From assembly GCA_004556565.1 (NCBI GenBank), contig SFGN01000050.1, forward strand, positions 1-29,813: DNA of 29,813 nucleotides, in the 5' to 3' direction. Below the pieces are notes generated by a model, which was not told the origin of the DNA, searched no databases, and was given only the letters and a program-made list of their open reading frames with translations. Shown here one piece after another: positions 15,269 to 23,543 of the stretch (within the stretch, counting starts at the first letter, position 1; each line of letters starts with the position of its first letter). A program made the translations under genes and the position numbers. The stretch is from Lachnospiraceae bacterium. Its GTDB lineage: Bacteria; Bacillota_A; Clostridia; Lachnospirales; Lachnospiraceae.

Positions 15269-15310
15269 CAGCGGTACATCTTCGGAATATCCGATGATGT
15301 GCCGCTGTTT
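15269..15310. terminator. long hairpin between convergent genes
   Basis: A 12-base arm (15269-15280) pairs with 15296-15307 with one G-T pair, then TCGGA/TCCGA (15282-15286 and 15290-15294) extends the stem after a single T-T mismatch. TTT follows on the plus strand. It lies between converging stop codons and probably ends transcripts from both sides. Confidence 0.65.
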
Positions 15311-15330
15311 CATTACGTTATGTTATTATT

Positions 15331-16068
15331 TTATACTTCATAAAATCCGCCGTTTTCTGATATCTGCCGGATTTTACCGTCTTCAATCAGCCCTGCTTCT
15401 CCGAAAATGATTGTTTTTCCTTCTTTAACATATACATAACTTCCGTCCACAAGTGTATAAAATTTCCGTCCATAGCTGTCCGGATATGTAATATCCTCAT
15501 ATAAACGTTTTCCGTCCAGCAGGCAATCCTTCACTTTCTGGTAATGTGGAAGTATCATAAGCTCTGTCAGGCCCAGCCCGGGAATGAACCGTCTGAATTC
15601 AGGATCTTCAGACTCACCCGGAAGCTCCGGCTGTGCATATACAAGTTCGGCGCAGTTCATAGTACCTGCACTGATACCGATAACAATTCCGTCAAAATCC
15701 TTTATTATACCCGGAAGACCGATTCTCTGGAAAAATTCATTCTGTGTCGGGACATGACCTCCGCCAAGAATGACAACATCACTCTCTGAAACCATTCTCT
15801 CTGTCTCGTCAGCTTTCCTTGAATCGCAGATTTCCATATCACATATGGTAAGACCGTGATATTGGAAAGCACTCTGAAATGTCTCTGCCATTTCGTTATT
15901 CATATCATAATTATCCGGGTCTGCACAGATAATCACGCATCTGGAATCCGGTTTCCAGTCTTTCTTAAGCCGGTCAACAAATCCATTCTCAGCATTTAAA
16001 ACACACGGAAGGCAGACACCCTCCGGCACATTATTATCGCAGGGACTGCTTGTCATAAATAAAATCAT
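15331..16068 (-). CDS. S51 (peptidase E-like) class I glutamine amidotransferase-fold protein
   Basis: This is a 245-residue protein of the peptidase S51 fold. The putative nucleophile is S133 in GISAGTMN (131-138), and VVILGGGHVPTQNEFF (98-113) is the conserved turn before it. Family members include dipeptidase E (Asp-X dipeptides) and cyanophycinase; there is no cyanophycin synthetase in view, so a peptidase role is more likely. The predicted location is cytosolic, with no signal peptide. The ATG at 16068 has GAGAGGA upstream. The gene converges with the aldolase-like gene and diverges from azlC. The fold is clear; the substrate is not. Confidence 0.8.
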   Translation of the reverse strand: MILFMTSSPCDNNVPEGVCLPCVLNAENGFVDRLKKDWKPDSRCVIICADPDNYDMNNEMAETFQSAFQYHGLTICDMEICDSRKADETERMVSESDVVILGGGHVPTQNEFFQRIGLPGIIKDFDGIVIGISAGTMNCAELVYAQPELPGESEDPEFRRFIPGLGLTELMILPHYQKVKDCLLDGKRLYEDITYPDSYGRKFYTLVDGSYVYVKEGKTIIFGEAGLIEDGKIRQISENGGFYEV

Positions 16069-16123
16069 CTTTGTTTCCTCTCTTGTCTTATTTTAATCAT
16101 GTGACTGTTTTCCTTTGTTCCAT

Positions 16124-16152
16124 ATTATACAATCAGAATCCAATCATGTACA
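16124..16152 (-). promoter_or_regulatory. promoter of the S51 peptidase-like gene
   Basis: On the minus strand, TGTACA (16147-16152) and TATAAT (16124-16129 read in reverse) are spaced by 17 bases. The hexamers and spacing are the same as in the promoter at 14152-14180. The transcript leader would be about 50 bases. Confidence 0.55.
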
Positions 16153-16190
16153 GAATAATTTTGCTCATTCCATTCTCTGCTATTTCGTGT

Positions 16191-16196
16191 TAAAAT
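16191..16196 (+). promoter_or_regulatory. possible -10 element of azlC
   Basis: TAAAAT at 16191-16196 is preceded by TGT (an extended -10 form), about 33 bases before the azlC start. A TTGCTC at 16161 is too distant (24 bases) to be a good -35. This is a weak assignment. Confidence 0.3.
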
Positions 16197-16228
16197 GTAG
16201 TGTATGTTTGCAAAGGAGAAGTTATTTC

Positions 16229-16957
16229 ATGAACAGAAGAGATTATTTTACAGCTGGGATTAAAGATGGGATTCCTATCTGTCTCGGCTATATCGCTGTT
16301 TCTTTTACTTTCGGAATCATGGCGGGCAATGCCGGACTTTCTGTCTGGGAATCAGTCCTGATTTCAGCAACAAATCTGACAAGTGCCGGACAATTTGCAG
16401 GTTTATCACTGATTGCTTCGGCGGCATCTTATGTGGAAATGGCTGTGACGCAGTTAATTATCAACCTGAGATATTGTCTTATGTCCTGTGCACTATCACA
16501 GAAGTTTGACAGTAAAGTCCCTTTTTTTCATCGCTTATTTGTAGCTTATGGCGTGACAGACGAGATTTTCGGAGTGTCTGTAAGTAAAAGCGGAAAACTC
16601 AGCCCGTTTTATTCATATGGGGCAATCAGTATTTCGGCTTTCGGATGGATATTCGGTACATTGCTTGGGACTGTATCGGGAAATATCCTTCCTGCACGTA
16701 TTGTCAGTGCATTAAGTGTTGCATTATACGGGATGTTCATCGCAATTATTATTCCGCCGTCACGGGATAACAAGGTTGTTGCAGGTATCGTAATTATATC
16801 CATGCTGATGAGTCTGTTTTTTACAAAAGCACCTGTGCTGTGTAATATTTCATCAGGATTCCGGATCATCATACTTACCCTGCTTATTGCAGGCGCAGCG
16901 GCAGTACTCTTCCCTGTCACGGACGAAGAAAAGGAGGGAACTTCCAATGAGCAATAA
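16229..16957 (+). CDS. azlC: AzlC family branched-chain amino acid exporter, large subunit
   Basis: This is a 242-residue membrane protein with about seven to eight hydrophobic segments and the AzlC family opening: AGIKDGIPICLGYIAVSFTF (about 9-28), then SATNLTSAGQFAGLSL. AzlC works with the small AzlD subunit to export branched-chain amino acids and analogues. The ATG at 16229 has AAAGGAGAA eight bases upstream; the longer open frame runs into the divergent promoter region. AzlD starts 11 bases before its stop, so the two are coupled. The exact substrate is inferred from the family. Confidence 0.9.
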   Translation: MNRRDYFTAGIKDGIPICLGYIAVSFTFGIMAGNAGLSVWESVLISATNLTSAGQFAGLSLIASAASYVEMAVTQLIINLRYCLMSCALSQKFDSKVPFFHRLFVAYGVTDEIFGVSVSKSGKLSPFYSYGAISISAFGWIFGTLLGTVSGNILPARIVSALSVALYGMFIAIIIPPSRDNKVVAGIVIISMLMSLFFTKAPVLCNISSGFRIIILTLLIAGAAAVLFPVTDEEKEGTSNEQ

Positions 16958-17258
16958 TATTTACATATATATACTGGTAATGGCAGCAGTCACATATTGT
17001 ATCCGTCTGCTTCCACTTACCCTGATCAGAAAAGAAATCAAGAATAAATATATCCGTTCTTTTCTTTATTATGTTCCCTATGTCACACTGGCGGCGATGA
17101 CTTTCCCGGCCATACTGACTGCCACCGCTAATATCTGGTCAGCCGCTGTTGGTTTTATCGCGGCACTGATCCTGGCATATAACAGAAAAAGCCTTATTAC
17201 CGTTTCTCTTGTTTCCTGTATCTGCGTTTTTCTGACTGAACTGATTACCGGGCTGTAA
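16947..17258 (+). CDS. azlD: AzlD family small subunit of amino acid exporter
   Basis: This is a 103-residue hydrophobic protein with about four membrane segments, matching AzlD in length and in the N-terminal VMAAVTYCIRLLPLTLIRKE pattern. The start ATG (16947) follows AGGAGGG by about eight bases and overlaps the azlC end. AzlD partners AzlC in the inner membrane. A terminator begins within the last codons. Confidence 0.88.
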   Translation: MSNNIYIYILVMAAVTYCIRLLPLTLIRKEIKNKYIRSFLYYVPYVTLAAMTFPAILTATANIWSAAVGFIAALILAYNRKSLITVSLVSCICVFLTELITGL

Positions 17259-17282
17259 ATACAGCCCGGCTCTTTATTTTTC
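17248..17282. terminator. terminator after azlCD, shared with the converging yjjB
   Basis: CCGGGCTGT (17248-17256) and ACAGCCCGG (17261-17269) form a perfect 9-bp stem with an AAAT loop, followed by CTCTTTATTTTTC. The stem includes the azlD stop codon. It lies at the junction with the oppositely oriented yjjB gene. Confidence 0.8.
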
Positions 17283-17735
17283 TTCTGTTTTCTCTAAATT
17301 ATCTGTTTTTGCGAATTTTGTTATCAGTTTAAAAAATGTATCCGCAATGAAGATTGCCAGCGCAATCATCCCTGCGATTTCAAGTGTCTGCGTCAGATAA
17401 TATGCACTCATGCTCCGCTTACCTTCCAGAATATAATAAACCGTCCTGTACATTCCTGCGCCGGGAACCGTAGGCAAAATTCCTGGAATCAGAAATACCG
17501 TAACCGGTGCTTTAAAGATTCTGGCAAACATATGGGACATAAATGCTATTATAAGGCCGGAAAGAAAAGAAGAAAAAACTGTCCCCAGACCACATCTGAC
17601 ACAAAAAAGATAGACTCCGCCGCCTACTGCTCCGACGATCCCCGCCATTGGAAGATACCTGCGCGGACATTCCAGCAGGAGGGCAAAACAAAGAATAGCT
17701 ACAAAACTCCCGATAATTCCTGCAATTAAAGACAT
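17274..17735 (-). CDS. YjjB-like half of a ThrE-type exporter (DUF3815)
   Basis: This is a 153-residue membrane protein with four to five hydrophobic segments, matching the ThrE_2/DUF3815 half of two-gene exporters. The conserved VTVFLIPGILPTVPGAGMYR segment sits near residues 78-97. In two-gene systems this half and the DUF1212 half (YjjP) together form a threonine/serine or succinate exporter. It begins 27 bases after the YjjP stop, so the two make one operon. The substrate is family-based and uncertain. Confidence 0.82.
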   Translation of the reverse strand: MSLIAGIIGSFVAILCFALLLECPRRYLPMAGIVGAVGGGVYLFCVRCGLGTVFSSFLSGLIIAFMSHMFARIFKAPVTVFLIPGILPTVPGAGMYRTVYYILEGKRSMSAYYLTQTLEIAGMIALAIFIADTFFKLITKFAKTDNLEKTEEK

Positions 17736-17762
17736 CAGCCTCTCCCTCCTAAATCACTTAAA

Positions 17763-18515
17763 TCAGACCTTCAACAGCGCGATTCCTACTCCAACGCCAA
17801 GAGCGATCGCAGCCGCTTTCAGAAATGCTTCCAGGATTCTCGCCATACCGGACAGATAATCACCCTGCAGCGTATCCCGAACGGCATTGGTGATCGCAAC
17901 TCCGGGTACGAGCGGCATGATCGAACTGATAATCACAACATCCATGTTGATCTTACCGACCGGCAGATGTCCCAAAAGAACCGCAATGACTGCCACACCG
18001 GCCGAAGAAAGAACATCCAAAATAAAACTGTTGATTCTCAAATGTTTTCCGGCTGTAATAATCAGTGCAAGCACCATCCCTTCCAGAGCAGCACATAAAA
18101 CTTCCGGAATTTTTCCTCCGAACAACGGTACAAATCCTGCACATACACAGACAGTTGCTATATTATAAAGCAGACTATTATACTGCTTCTCCCCTATTGC
18201 CTTCAGATCTGAGTATGCCTGTTCCAGAGAAACTTCCCCCGAACAATACTGTCTGGAAATCCTGTTCACCTGATCGATCCGGTTCAGATTTGTCCCGTGT
18301 CCTTTCACGCGCCGCATAGTAGTAATCGTATCAATATCCGGATCATCCAGCGTCACCACGATCCCGGTCAGCAATACGATGGTTTCCGCCGTTTCCACAT
18401 TGGCTGTTCTTAAAATATGCCGTATAGTATCCTCCACACGGTATGTTTCCGCACCGTTCTTCAGCATAGTCTCCCCAGCCAGGACTGCCGTATTAACTAA
18501 TAATTTATAATCCAT
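17763..18515 (-). CDS. YjjP-like half of a ThrE-type exporter (DUF1212)
   Basis: This is a 250-residue protein. The N-terminal cytosolic part (about 1-110) has the DUF1212 pattern GAETYRVEDTI and DDPDIDTITTMRRVKGHGTN; the C-terminal half has about five membrane segments with the IMPLVPGVAITNAVRD motif. The ATG at 18515 follows AGAGG by about seven bases; the open frame extends 22 codons upstream into non-coding DNA. Together with the DUF3815 partner it makes a full ThrE-like exporter for hydroxy amino acids or a dicarboxylate. The next gene upstream, an EamA transporter, ends 120 bases before this start. Confidence 0.85.
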   Translation of the reverse strand: MDYKLLVNTAVLAGETMLKNGAETYRVEDTIRHILRTANVETAETIVLLTGIVVTLDDPDIDTITTMRRVKGHGTNLNRIDQVNRISRQYCSGEVSLEQAYSDLKAIGEKQYNSLLYNIATVCVCAGFVPLFGGKIPEVLCAALEGMVLALIITAGKHLRINSFILDVLSSAGVAVIAVLLGHLPVGKINMDVVIISSIMPLVPGVAITNAVRDTLQGDYLSGMARILEAFLKAAAIALGVGVGIALLKV

Positions 18516-18635
18516 TTTTAACCTCTGATTTCGTTTTTTTACAACATTACAAAGCGGGCACATCCCCAACTTTGCCCCCAAATAATCCAGAACCTTTACC
18601 TGATTCCTGATGTAAAATGAATCTTCCCATCTGTT

Positions 18636-19049
18636 TTATAACACCATAATCAATGTCCCTGCTGTAATCAAGATACATCCTATCAAAGATTTTGGGTTAA
18701 ATTCCTCATGCAGGAAAACAAAAGCCAGAATCAGTGTGATGACAACGCTGAGCTTATCTACCGGCACGACCTTTGACGCGTCACCAATCTGAAGGGCTCT
18801 GTAATAGCATAACCATGAAGCCCCGGTTGCCAGTCCTGAAAGAATCAGAAAAATCCAGCTTTTTTTACTAATTTCCGTGATACCGCTCTGTGCGTTGGTC
18901 AGAAATACCATCCCCCATGCCATAATAACAACCACGACCGTTCTGACTGCTGTTGCAAGATTTGAATCGACCCCATCAATACCGATTTTGGCAAGAATTG
19001 ATGTCAGCGCCGCAAAAACAGCTGATAATAATGCAAACACAAACCACAT
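18636..19049 (-). CDS. half-size EamA/DMT transporter
   Basis: This 137-residue protein has five hydrophobic segments (starting WFVFALLSAVFAALTSILAK, ending ILITAGTLIMVL) and is a single EamA unit, about half of the usual ten-helix transporter, so it probably works as a dimer. The conserved VPVDKLSVVITLILAFVFLHE segment near the end is typical of the family. The ATG at 19049 has GGGGGG about seven bases upstream. It starts 32 bases after the HAD gene that follows ribH, so it may be the last gene of the rib transcript. The substrate cannot be read from the sequence. Confidence 0.82.
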   Translation of the reverse strand: MWFVFALLSAVFAALTSILAKIGIDGVDSNLATAVRTVVVVIMAWGMVFLTNAQSGITEISKKSWIFLILSGLATGASWLCYYRALQIGDASKVVPVDKLSVVITLILAFVFLHEEFNPKSLIGCILITAGTLIMVL

Positions 19050-19081
19050 TTTTATTCCCCCCTTGATACTTAATAAGCCTT

Positions 19082-19741
19082 TTATTTAACAAGCTCTGCA
19101 ACATATTTCGGAATCTGCTGTACAGATTCTGCAATTCGGTCCGCCCCGTCCAATTCTGATTCTTCTCCGAATCCATATCTGCATCCGATAAAGGGACTTT
19201 CACATGCCGCCGCACATTCCAGATCGCTCCTTCTGTCGCCGATCACGATATATTCTCCCGGATAATCTTTCTGTATTTCCCGGATAATCTCTGTCTTCGG
19301 TGCAAAATTATAAGATTCACAGTCATAAAAGCGCGAAAACCAACGTCCCATTGAGAATTCCTGCCAGTGTGCTTCCCGGTAAGCGATTTTGCAATTGCTC
19401 AATATCAGCATCTGATATCCTGACAGATGAAGCTCATCCAACATGCTTTGTGCACCCGGATACCAGACTGCCTTATGTTCCCCTACCCGCTGTACCATAT
19501 CTCGCCCGACGCGTCTGCTTGCTTCATCCTTCACTTCCTGTGAAAGTTCCGGCAAAAAGGAATTCCACATATCCCGGCTGTTGATCCCCAGCCATCCTGC
19601 AATCTGCGAGGAAGGAATCTGCTGTCTTTTCGTATATCCTTCCTTCACAAGCCATTCATAATTTTTACGGAACACAGATTCATAAATCACCATTGTGTTG
19701 TGAATCGTACCGTCATAATCAAAAATCAGTGTCGGCTTCAT
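19082..19741 (-). CDS. HAD family hydrolase coupled to ribH
   Basis: This is a 219-residue HAD phosphatase with motif I FDYDGT (D8, D10), motif II LILSNC, a lysine in SYNFAPKTEI (motif III) and motif IV VIGDRRSDLEC. An inserted helical cap of about 80 residues follows motif I (residues 15-90), the C1-cap type of phosphoglycolate phosphatase relatives. The ATG at 19741 comes one base after the ribH stop, with GGAG inside the ribH end as its ribosome site, so translation is coupled. This places it in the riboflavin operon. It is a good candidate for the phosphatase that dephosphorylates 5-amino-6-(5-phospho-ribitylamino)uracil, a step known to be done by HAD enzymes in other bacteria. That role is inference from position. 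Confidence 0.85.
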   Translation of the reverse strand: MKPTLIFDYDGTIHNTMVIYESVFRKNYEWLVKEGYTKRQQIPSSQIAGWLGINSRDMWNSFLPELSQEVKDEASRRVGRDMVQRVGEHKAVWYPGAQSMLDELHLSGYQMLILSNCKIAYREAHWQEFSMGRWFSRFYDCESYNFAPKTEIIREIQKDYPGEYIVIGDRRSDLECAAACESPFIGCRYGFGEESELDGADRIAESVQQIPKYVAELVK

Positions 19742-19742
19742 C

Positions 19743-20216
19743 TTACATCTGCTCCATAAGGTTTACCATTTCAATAGCAGAAAGGGCACAGTCGTATCCT
19801 TTATTTCCTGATTTGCTGCCGGCACGAGCGATTGCCTGTTCAATATTTTCTGTCGTTATCACACCGAATAAAACCGGAACACCTGTAGACATCCCTACCT
19901 GAGCAATGCCTTTTGACACTTCATTGCAGACATAATCGTAATGAGTAGTATCCCCCCGTATGACTGCACCGACACAAATCACGGCATCGTATTTTCCGGA
20001 TGAAGCCATTTTCGCTGCCACCACCGGAATTTCAAATGCTCCGGGAACCCATGCGGCTGTAATATTATCTTCCTCAACGCCATGGCGTACCAGACCGTCC
20101 ACTGCACCGCCCAACAATTTATTTACGATAATCTCATTAAACCTTGATACGACGATCCCGACTTTCATTCCCTCTTTTGCTACGACTTTTCCTTCCAGTA
20201 CATGAATCTGTTTCAT
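19743..20216 (-). CDS. ribH: 6,7-dimethyl-8-ribityllumazine synthase
   Basis: This 157-residue enzyme condenses 5-amino-6-ribitylaminouracil with 3,4-dihydroxy-2-butanone 4-phosphate to give lumazine, the penultimate riboflavin step. The active site signatures are SRFNEIIV (24-31), VPGAFEIP (57-64) and GDTTHYDYV (88-96) with the catalytic H92. The length is usual. It lies 52 bases after ribBA and one base before the HAD gene. GAGGAAATCATC precedes the ATG. Confidence 0.97.
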   Translation of the reverse strand: MKQIHVLEGKVVAKEGMKVGIVVSRFNEIIVNKLLGGAVDGLVRHGVEEDNITAAWVPGAFEIPVVAAKMASSGKYDAVICVGAVIRGDTTHYDYVCNEVSKGIAQVGMSTGVPVLFGVITTENIEQAIARAGSKSGNKGYDCALSAIEMVNLMEQM

Positions 20217-20268
20217 GATGATTTCCTCCTGATTTTAATAAAATTTTTATAATCTTTCCTTGCTTCTC

Positions 20269-21525
20269 TTATAAATCAATTTCATTTAAAATGTGTCCCA
20301 TCTTCTCTTTCTTTGTTTTCATATAAACAATATCGTGCTTCTGCGGCTTCACCTCTATCGGCACTCTCTCTTTAATTTCCAGTCCGAATCCGTTCAGCCC
20401 ATATATCTTATCAGGGTTATTTGTGAGCAGACGCAGAGATTTCACGCCCAGATCGGACAAAATCTGTGCCCCGACCCAATACTCTCTCAAATCCGGTGCA
20501 AATCCAAGCTTCACATTGGCCTCTACAGTGTCATAGCCCTGCTCCTGCAATTCATACGCTTTCAGCTTATTGATCAGACCGATACCGCGTCCTTCCTGGC
20601 GCATATACAATATGATTCCGCGCCCCTCTTTTTCCACCTGCTGCATCGACCTCTGAAGCTGTTCACCGCAGTCACACCGCTCTGACCCAAATGTATCACC
20701 CGTCAGACATTCTGAATGTACCCTGCAGAGGACATCCTCTCCGTTACCGATTTCTCCTTTTACCAATGCCACATGATGTTCCCCGGTAATGTCATTGATA
20801 TAACCGTGAATTCTAAAATCACCATATTTTGTCGGAAGATCCGCACAGGCTTCTTTTATTACATGTTTTTCATGAATACGCAGATAGTTCTGCAGGCTTT
20901 TAATTGTGATAAATTTAAGGTTATACCGCTCTGCCAGCTTCCAAAGATTAGGAGTACGCATCATCGTTCCATCATCTTCCATCACTTCGCAGCAGACACC
21001 GCATTCCTTTAGCCCGGCCAGCCTCATCAAATCAGTAGTTGCCTCCGTGTGCCCGTTACGTACAAGAACTCCGCCGTGCCTTGACACGAGCGGGAATACA
21101 TGCCCGGGACGGCGCAGGTCCTGAGGCTTTGTACTGTCATCTACACATTTCATCATTGTATAAGAACGTTCTGCCGCGGATATCCCGGTTGTCGTATCCA
21201 CATGATCGATTGAAACCGTAAATGCCGTTCCATGATTATCCGTATTTTCCGATACCATCTGGGGCAACCCCAATTTGGCTGCAACCTGGCTGCTCATCGG
21301 GGTGCAGATAAGTCCTTTGGCATGGCATGCCATAAAATTAATGTTTTCCTGTGTTGCAAATTCTGCGGCACAGATCATGTCCCCTTCGTTTTCACGCTCC
21401 GGGTCATCTGTCACCAGAATAATTTTTCCTGCACGCAGATCTTCCAACGCCTCTTCAATCGTATTGTATTGCTGTTCCAACTCATTTACCTCCTCGGATT
21501 TCATATTGTGTTTTTCAAAATCCAT
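20269..21525 (-). CDS. ribBA: bifunctional DHBP synthase / GTP cyclohydrolase II
   Basis: This is a 418-residue fusion. The N-terminal RibB half (about 20-220) makes 3,4-dihydroxy-2-butanone 4-phosphate from ribulose-5-phosphate and shows DDPERENEGDMICAAEFAT and RRPGHVFPL. The C-terminal RibA half opens the GTP ring and shows the zinc-binding CLTGDTFGSERCDCG and the RQEGRGIGL motif. The two halves feed both branches of the pathway. The ATG at 21525 follows GGAAGAG closely and overlaps the ribE end by 11 bases; the open frame extends further but into ribE sequence. All key residues seem present. Confidence 0.96.
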   Translation of the reverse strand: MDFEKHNMKSEEVNELEQQYNTIEEALEDLRAGKIILVTDDPERENEGDMICAAEFATQENINFMACHAKGLICTPMSSQVAAKLGLPQMVSENTDNHGTAFTVSIDHVDTTTGISAAERSYTMMKCVDDSTKPQDLRRPGHVFPLVSRHGGVLVRNGHTEATTDLMRLAGLKECGVCCEVMEDDGTMMRTPNLWKLAERYNLKFITIKSLQNYLRIHEKHVIKEACADLPTKYGDFRIHGYINDITGEHHVALVKGEIGNGEDVLCRVHSECLTGDTFGSERCDCGEQLQRSMQQVEKEGRGIILYMRQEGRGIGLINKLKAYELQEQGYDTVEANVKLGFAPDLREYWVGAQILSDLGVKSLRLLTNNPDKIYGLNGFGLEIKERVPIEVKPQKHDIVYMKTKKEKMGHILNEIDL

Positions 21526-22171
21526 ACTCTTCCAGAAATTCCATTGTGATTCCGTAAGACTGTGTATCATTTTTTTGTCCTGATTCCAAGCCCATCAGTT
21601 TGCGGACATATTTCCCTATAATATCATTTTCCAGATTGACGAGACTTCCCTGTTTCTTTTTTAAGAGTGTCGTCTCTTCTCCGGTATGTGGGATGACGGA
21701 TACTCCGAATCCCGTATTTCCCACGCTTGCCACGGTCAGACTGATTCCGTCAATACAGATAGAGCCTTTTTCTACGATCAGACTCATAATTTCAGGCGTA
21801 GTCTCAATCTCCACCCACACTGCATTTTCTTCTTTTCTGTAGGAGGAAATCGTTCCCGTCCCGTCGATATGACCGGACACGATATGCCCTCCGAACCTTC
21901 CATCCGAAGCCATTGCACGTTCCAGATTCACTGTATCCCCCGCATTGCATCCTCCAAGGCTGCTTCTGCGGATAGTCTCTGCCATAACATCCGCAGTAAA
22001 TCCATCCGGCTGCAGGGATGTGACAGTCAGGCAGATTCCATTCACGGCAATGCTGTCACCGATTTTTGTCCCTTCCAGCACTTTTTTAGCACGGATTGAA
22101 ATCTGACCGGAATTCCCATGAAGCATAATTTGTTTAATAATTCCTGATTCTTCTATGATTCCCGTAAACAT
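21515..22171 (-). CDS. ribE: riboflavin synthase alpha subunit
   Basis: This 218-residue enzyme dismutates two lumazine molecules to riboflavin and the pyrimidine precursor. The two internally repeated lumazine-binding domains are visible: MFTGIIEESG at the start and GHIVSGHIDGTG near residues 95-106 opening the second. Each repeat contains an AVNGICLTV- or CIDGISLTV-type strand. The start has AGAGG about eight bases upstream. It is followed by ribBA with an 11-base overlap and preceded by ribD with a 96-base gap. Confidence 0.96.
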   Translation of the reverse strand: MFTGIIEESGIIKQIMLHGNSGQISIRAKKVLEGTKIGDSIAVNGICLTVTSLQPDGFTADVMAETIRRSSLGGCNAGDTVNLERAMASDGRFGGHIVSGHIDGTGTISSYRKEENAVWVEIETTPEIMSLIVEKGSICIDGISLTVASVGNTGFGVSVIPHTGEETTLLKKKQGSLVNLENDIIGKYVRKLMGLESGQKNDTQSYGITMEFLEEYGF

Positions 22172-22267
22172 GTCTTTTACCTCTTTTGAATTCTACTTTC
22201 CTGTAAAGCAGACATTTTTTTAATCAATACCCATTATGTGTCGATTTCAAAACGTATATTTCAATTT

Positions 22268-23356
22268 TCATGAACGCAGATTGTATTCCAGAAGCAGGTC
22301 TTCGCCGATCTTCCGGACTTTGTCCAGTTTCAGGGAAACCGCGTCCGCAGGAACATCCACCCCGATTCCGGCAACCGGTGGTTTTGCCAAAGCCCCGCCG
22401 AACACCTTCGGCGCAATGAACACTTTGATTTCCTGTACGATTCCTGCCCGCAGAGCGCTGTCATTTAATGTGCCGCCCCCTTCCAGCAGGATACTGTCAA
22501 TACCAATTTCACCCAGATAAGCCATCAGTGCTTGCAAATCTACTTTTCCGTGTGCATCCGGTAACTGTACAACCTCAATGCCCAGTTCATTTAAGCGGCT
22601 GATTTTTTCCGGCTTTGCATCTGCGCAGGCAACAATTGTCCGATACTGTCCCGCACTCCTGGATATCCGGCTGCTCTCCGGGATCTGAAGCTGACTGTCA
22701 CAGATAATACGGACCGGGCTTCTTTTATGCTCCAGCCGCACATTCAGCATAGGGTCATCTGCCAGAACTGTTCCGATTCCCGCCATGATTCCCATATATC
22801 TATGCCGCATGTTATGCACTTCTTCTCTCGCCTCTGGGCCGGTGATCCATTTGGACGCACCTGTTTTTGTCGCGATTTTTCCATCGGCGGTCATTGCATA
22901 TTTCATTACAACGTAAGGGGTTTTCGTTGTAATATAATGGAAGAACACCGGATTAAGCCGGTCACATTCTTCCCTCATAAAATCCTCTTCTACCGTAACA
23001 CCTGCTTTTCTGAGAATCGCAGCTCCCTTTCCTGCCACTTTCGGGTTCGGGTCACGGGAGCCAATTACAACTCTTGCTATTTTCTGTTCAAGAATCGCTT
23101 CCGTACAAGGGGGCGTTTTCCCGTAATGGCAGCATGGTTCCAATGTCACATAGATTGTCGCACCTTCTGCAGATTCTGTAAGTGATGCGATAGCATTCCT
23201 TTCTGCATGCAGTTCTCCATATCGTGCATGAAAGCCTTCACCGATGATCTTACCGTTTTTCACAATTACAGCCCCTACAAGCGGATTCGGATTTGTCCAA
23301 CCAATTCCATTTTCGGCCAGTTTTATTGCACGTTCCATATATTCTCTGTCAGTCAT
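22268..23356 (-). CDS. ribD: bifunctional pyrimidine deaminase/reductase
   Basis: This 362-residue enzyme carries out steps two and three of riboflavin synthesis. The deaminase domain (1-145) has the zinc site HAERNAI (H50, E52) and PCCHYGKTPPC (C75, C84). The reductase domain (about 146-360) has the conserved VVMKYAMTADGKIA and LLEGGGTLN motifs for NADPH binding. The start ATG has GAGGTGAG five bases upstream and is the first gene behind the FMN riboswitch. The length is normal. Confidence 0.96.
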   Translation of the reverse strand: MTDREYMERAIKLAENGIGWTNPNPLVGAVIVKNGKIIGEGFHARYGELHAERNAIASLTESAEGATIYVTLEPCCHYGKTPPCTEAILEQKIARVVIGSRDPNPKVAGKGAAILRKAGVTVEEDFMREECDRLNPVFFHYITTKTPYVVMKYAMTADGKIATKTGASKWITGPEAREEVHNMRHRYMGIMAGIGTVLADDPMLNVRLEHKRSPVRIICDSQLQIPESSRISRSAGQYRTIVACADAKPEKISRLNELGIEVVQLPDAHGKVDLQALMAYLGEIGIDSILLEGGGTLNDSALRAGIVQEIKVFIAPKVFGGALAKPPVAGIGVDVPADAVSLKLDKVRKIGEDLLLEYNLRS

Positions 23357-23455
23357 ATTTTCTCACCTCTTTCCAGAAGTATTTCTCAGATAAGATGTTC
23401 CGTTACTCAAAAATGGTCCACCGAATCTTTTTTTCATATGCTTGGCAACGAATAA

Positions 23456-23487
23456 ATGCTCTGAAATGGGGTTCCATTCCAGAGCAT
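23456..23487 (-). terminator. attenuator-like hairpin in the rib leader
   Basis: On the minus strand ATGCTCTGGAATGG (23487-23474) pairs with 23469-23456 through 14 positions with one G-U pair and a 4-base loop. The run after it is TTTATTCGTT, moderate for a terminator. It lies between the FMN riboswitch and ribD, where the expression platform is expected. TTGGCA and TGCCAA blocks on either side could extend the stem. Confidence 0.65.
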
Positions 23488-23543
23488 CTTTCATACTTTC
23501 ATATTAAGAAAACTGCCAAAGCGAATTCTCAAAACTTAAATAT

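Noticed and set aside
14473..15279. 268-codon open frame antisense to the aldolase-like gene
   Set aside because: The composition is rich in Cys, His and Phe with no family pattern, while the plus strand has intact catalytic motifs, promoter and ribosome site.
18516..18635. Possible terminator GGGCA/TGCCC upstream of yjjP
   Set aside because: The stem is only five base pairs with a long loop and the T-run is missing at the expected place.
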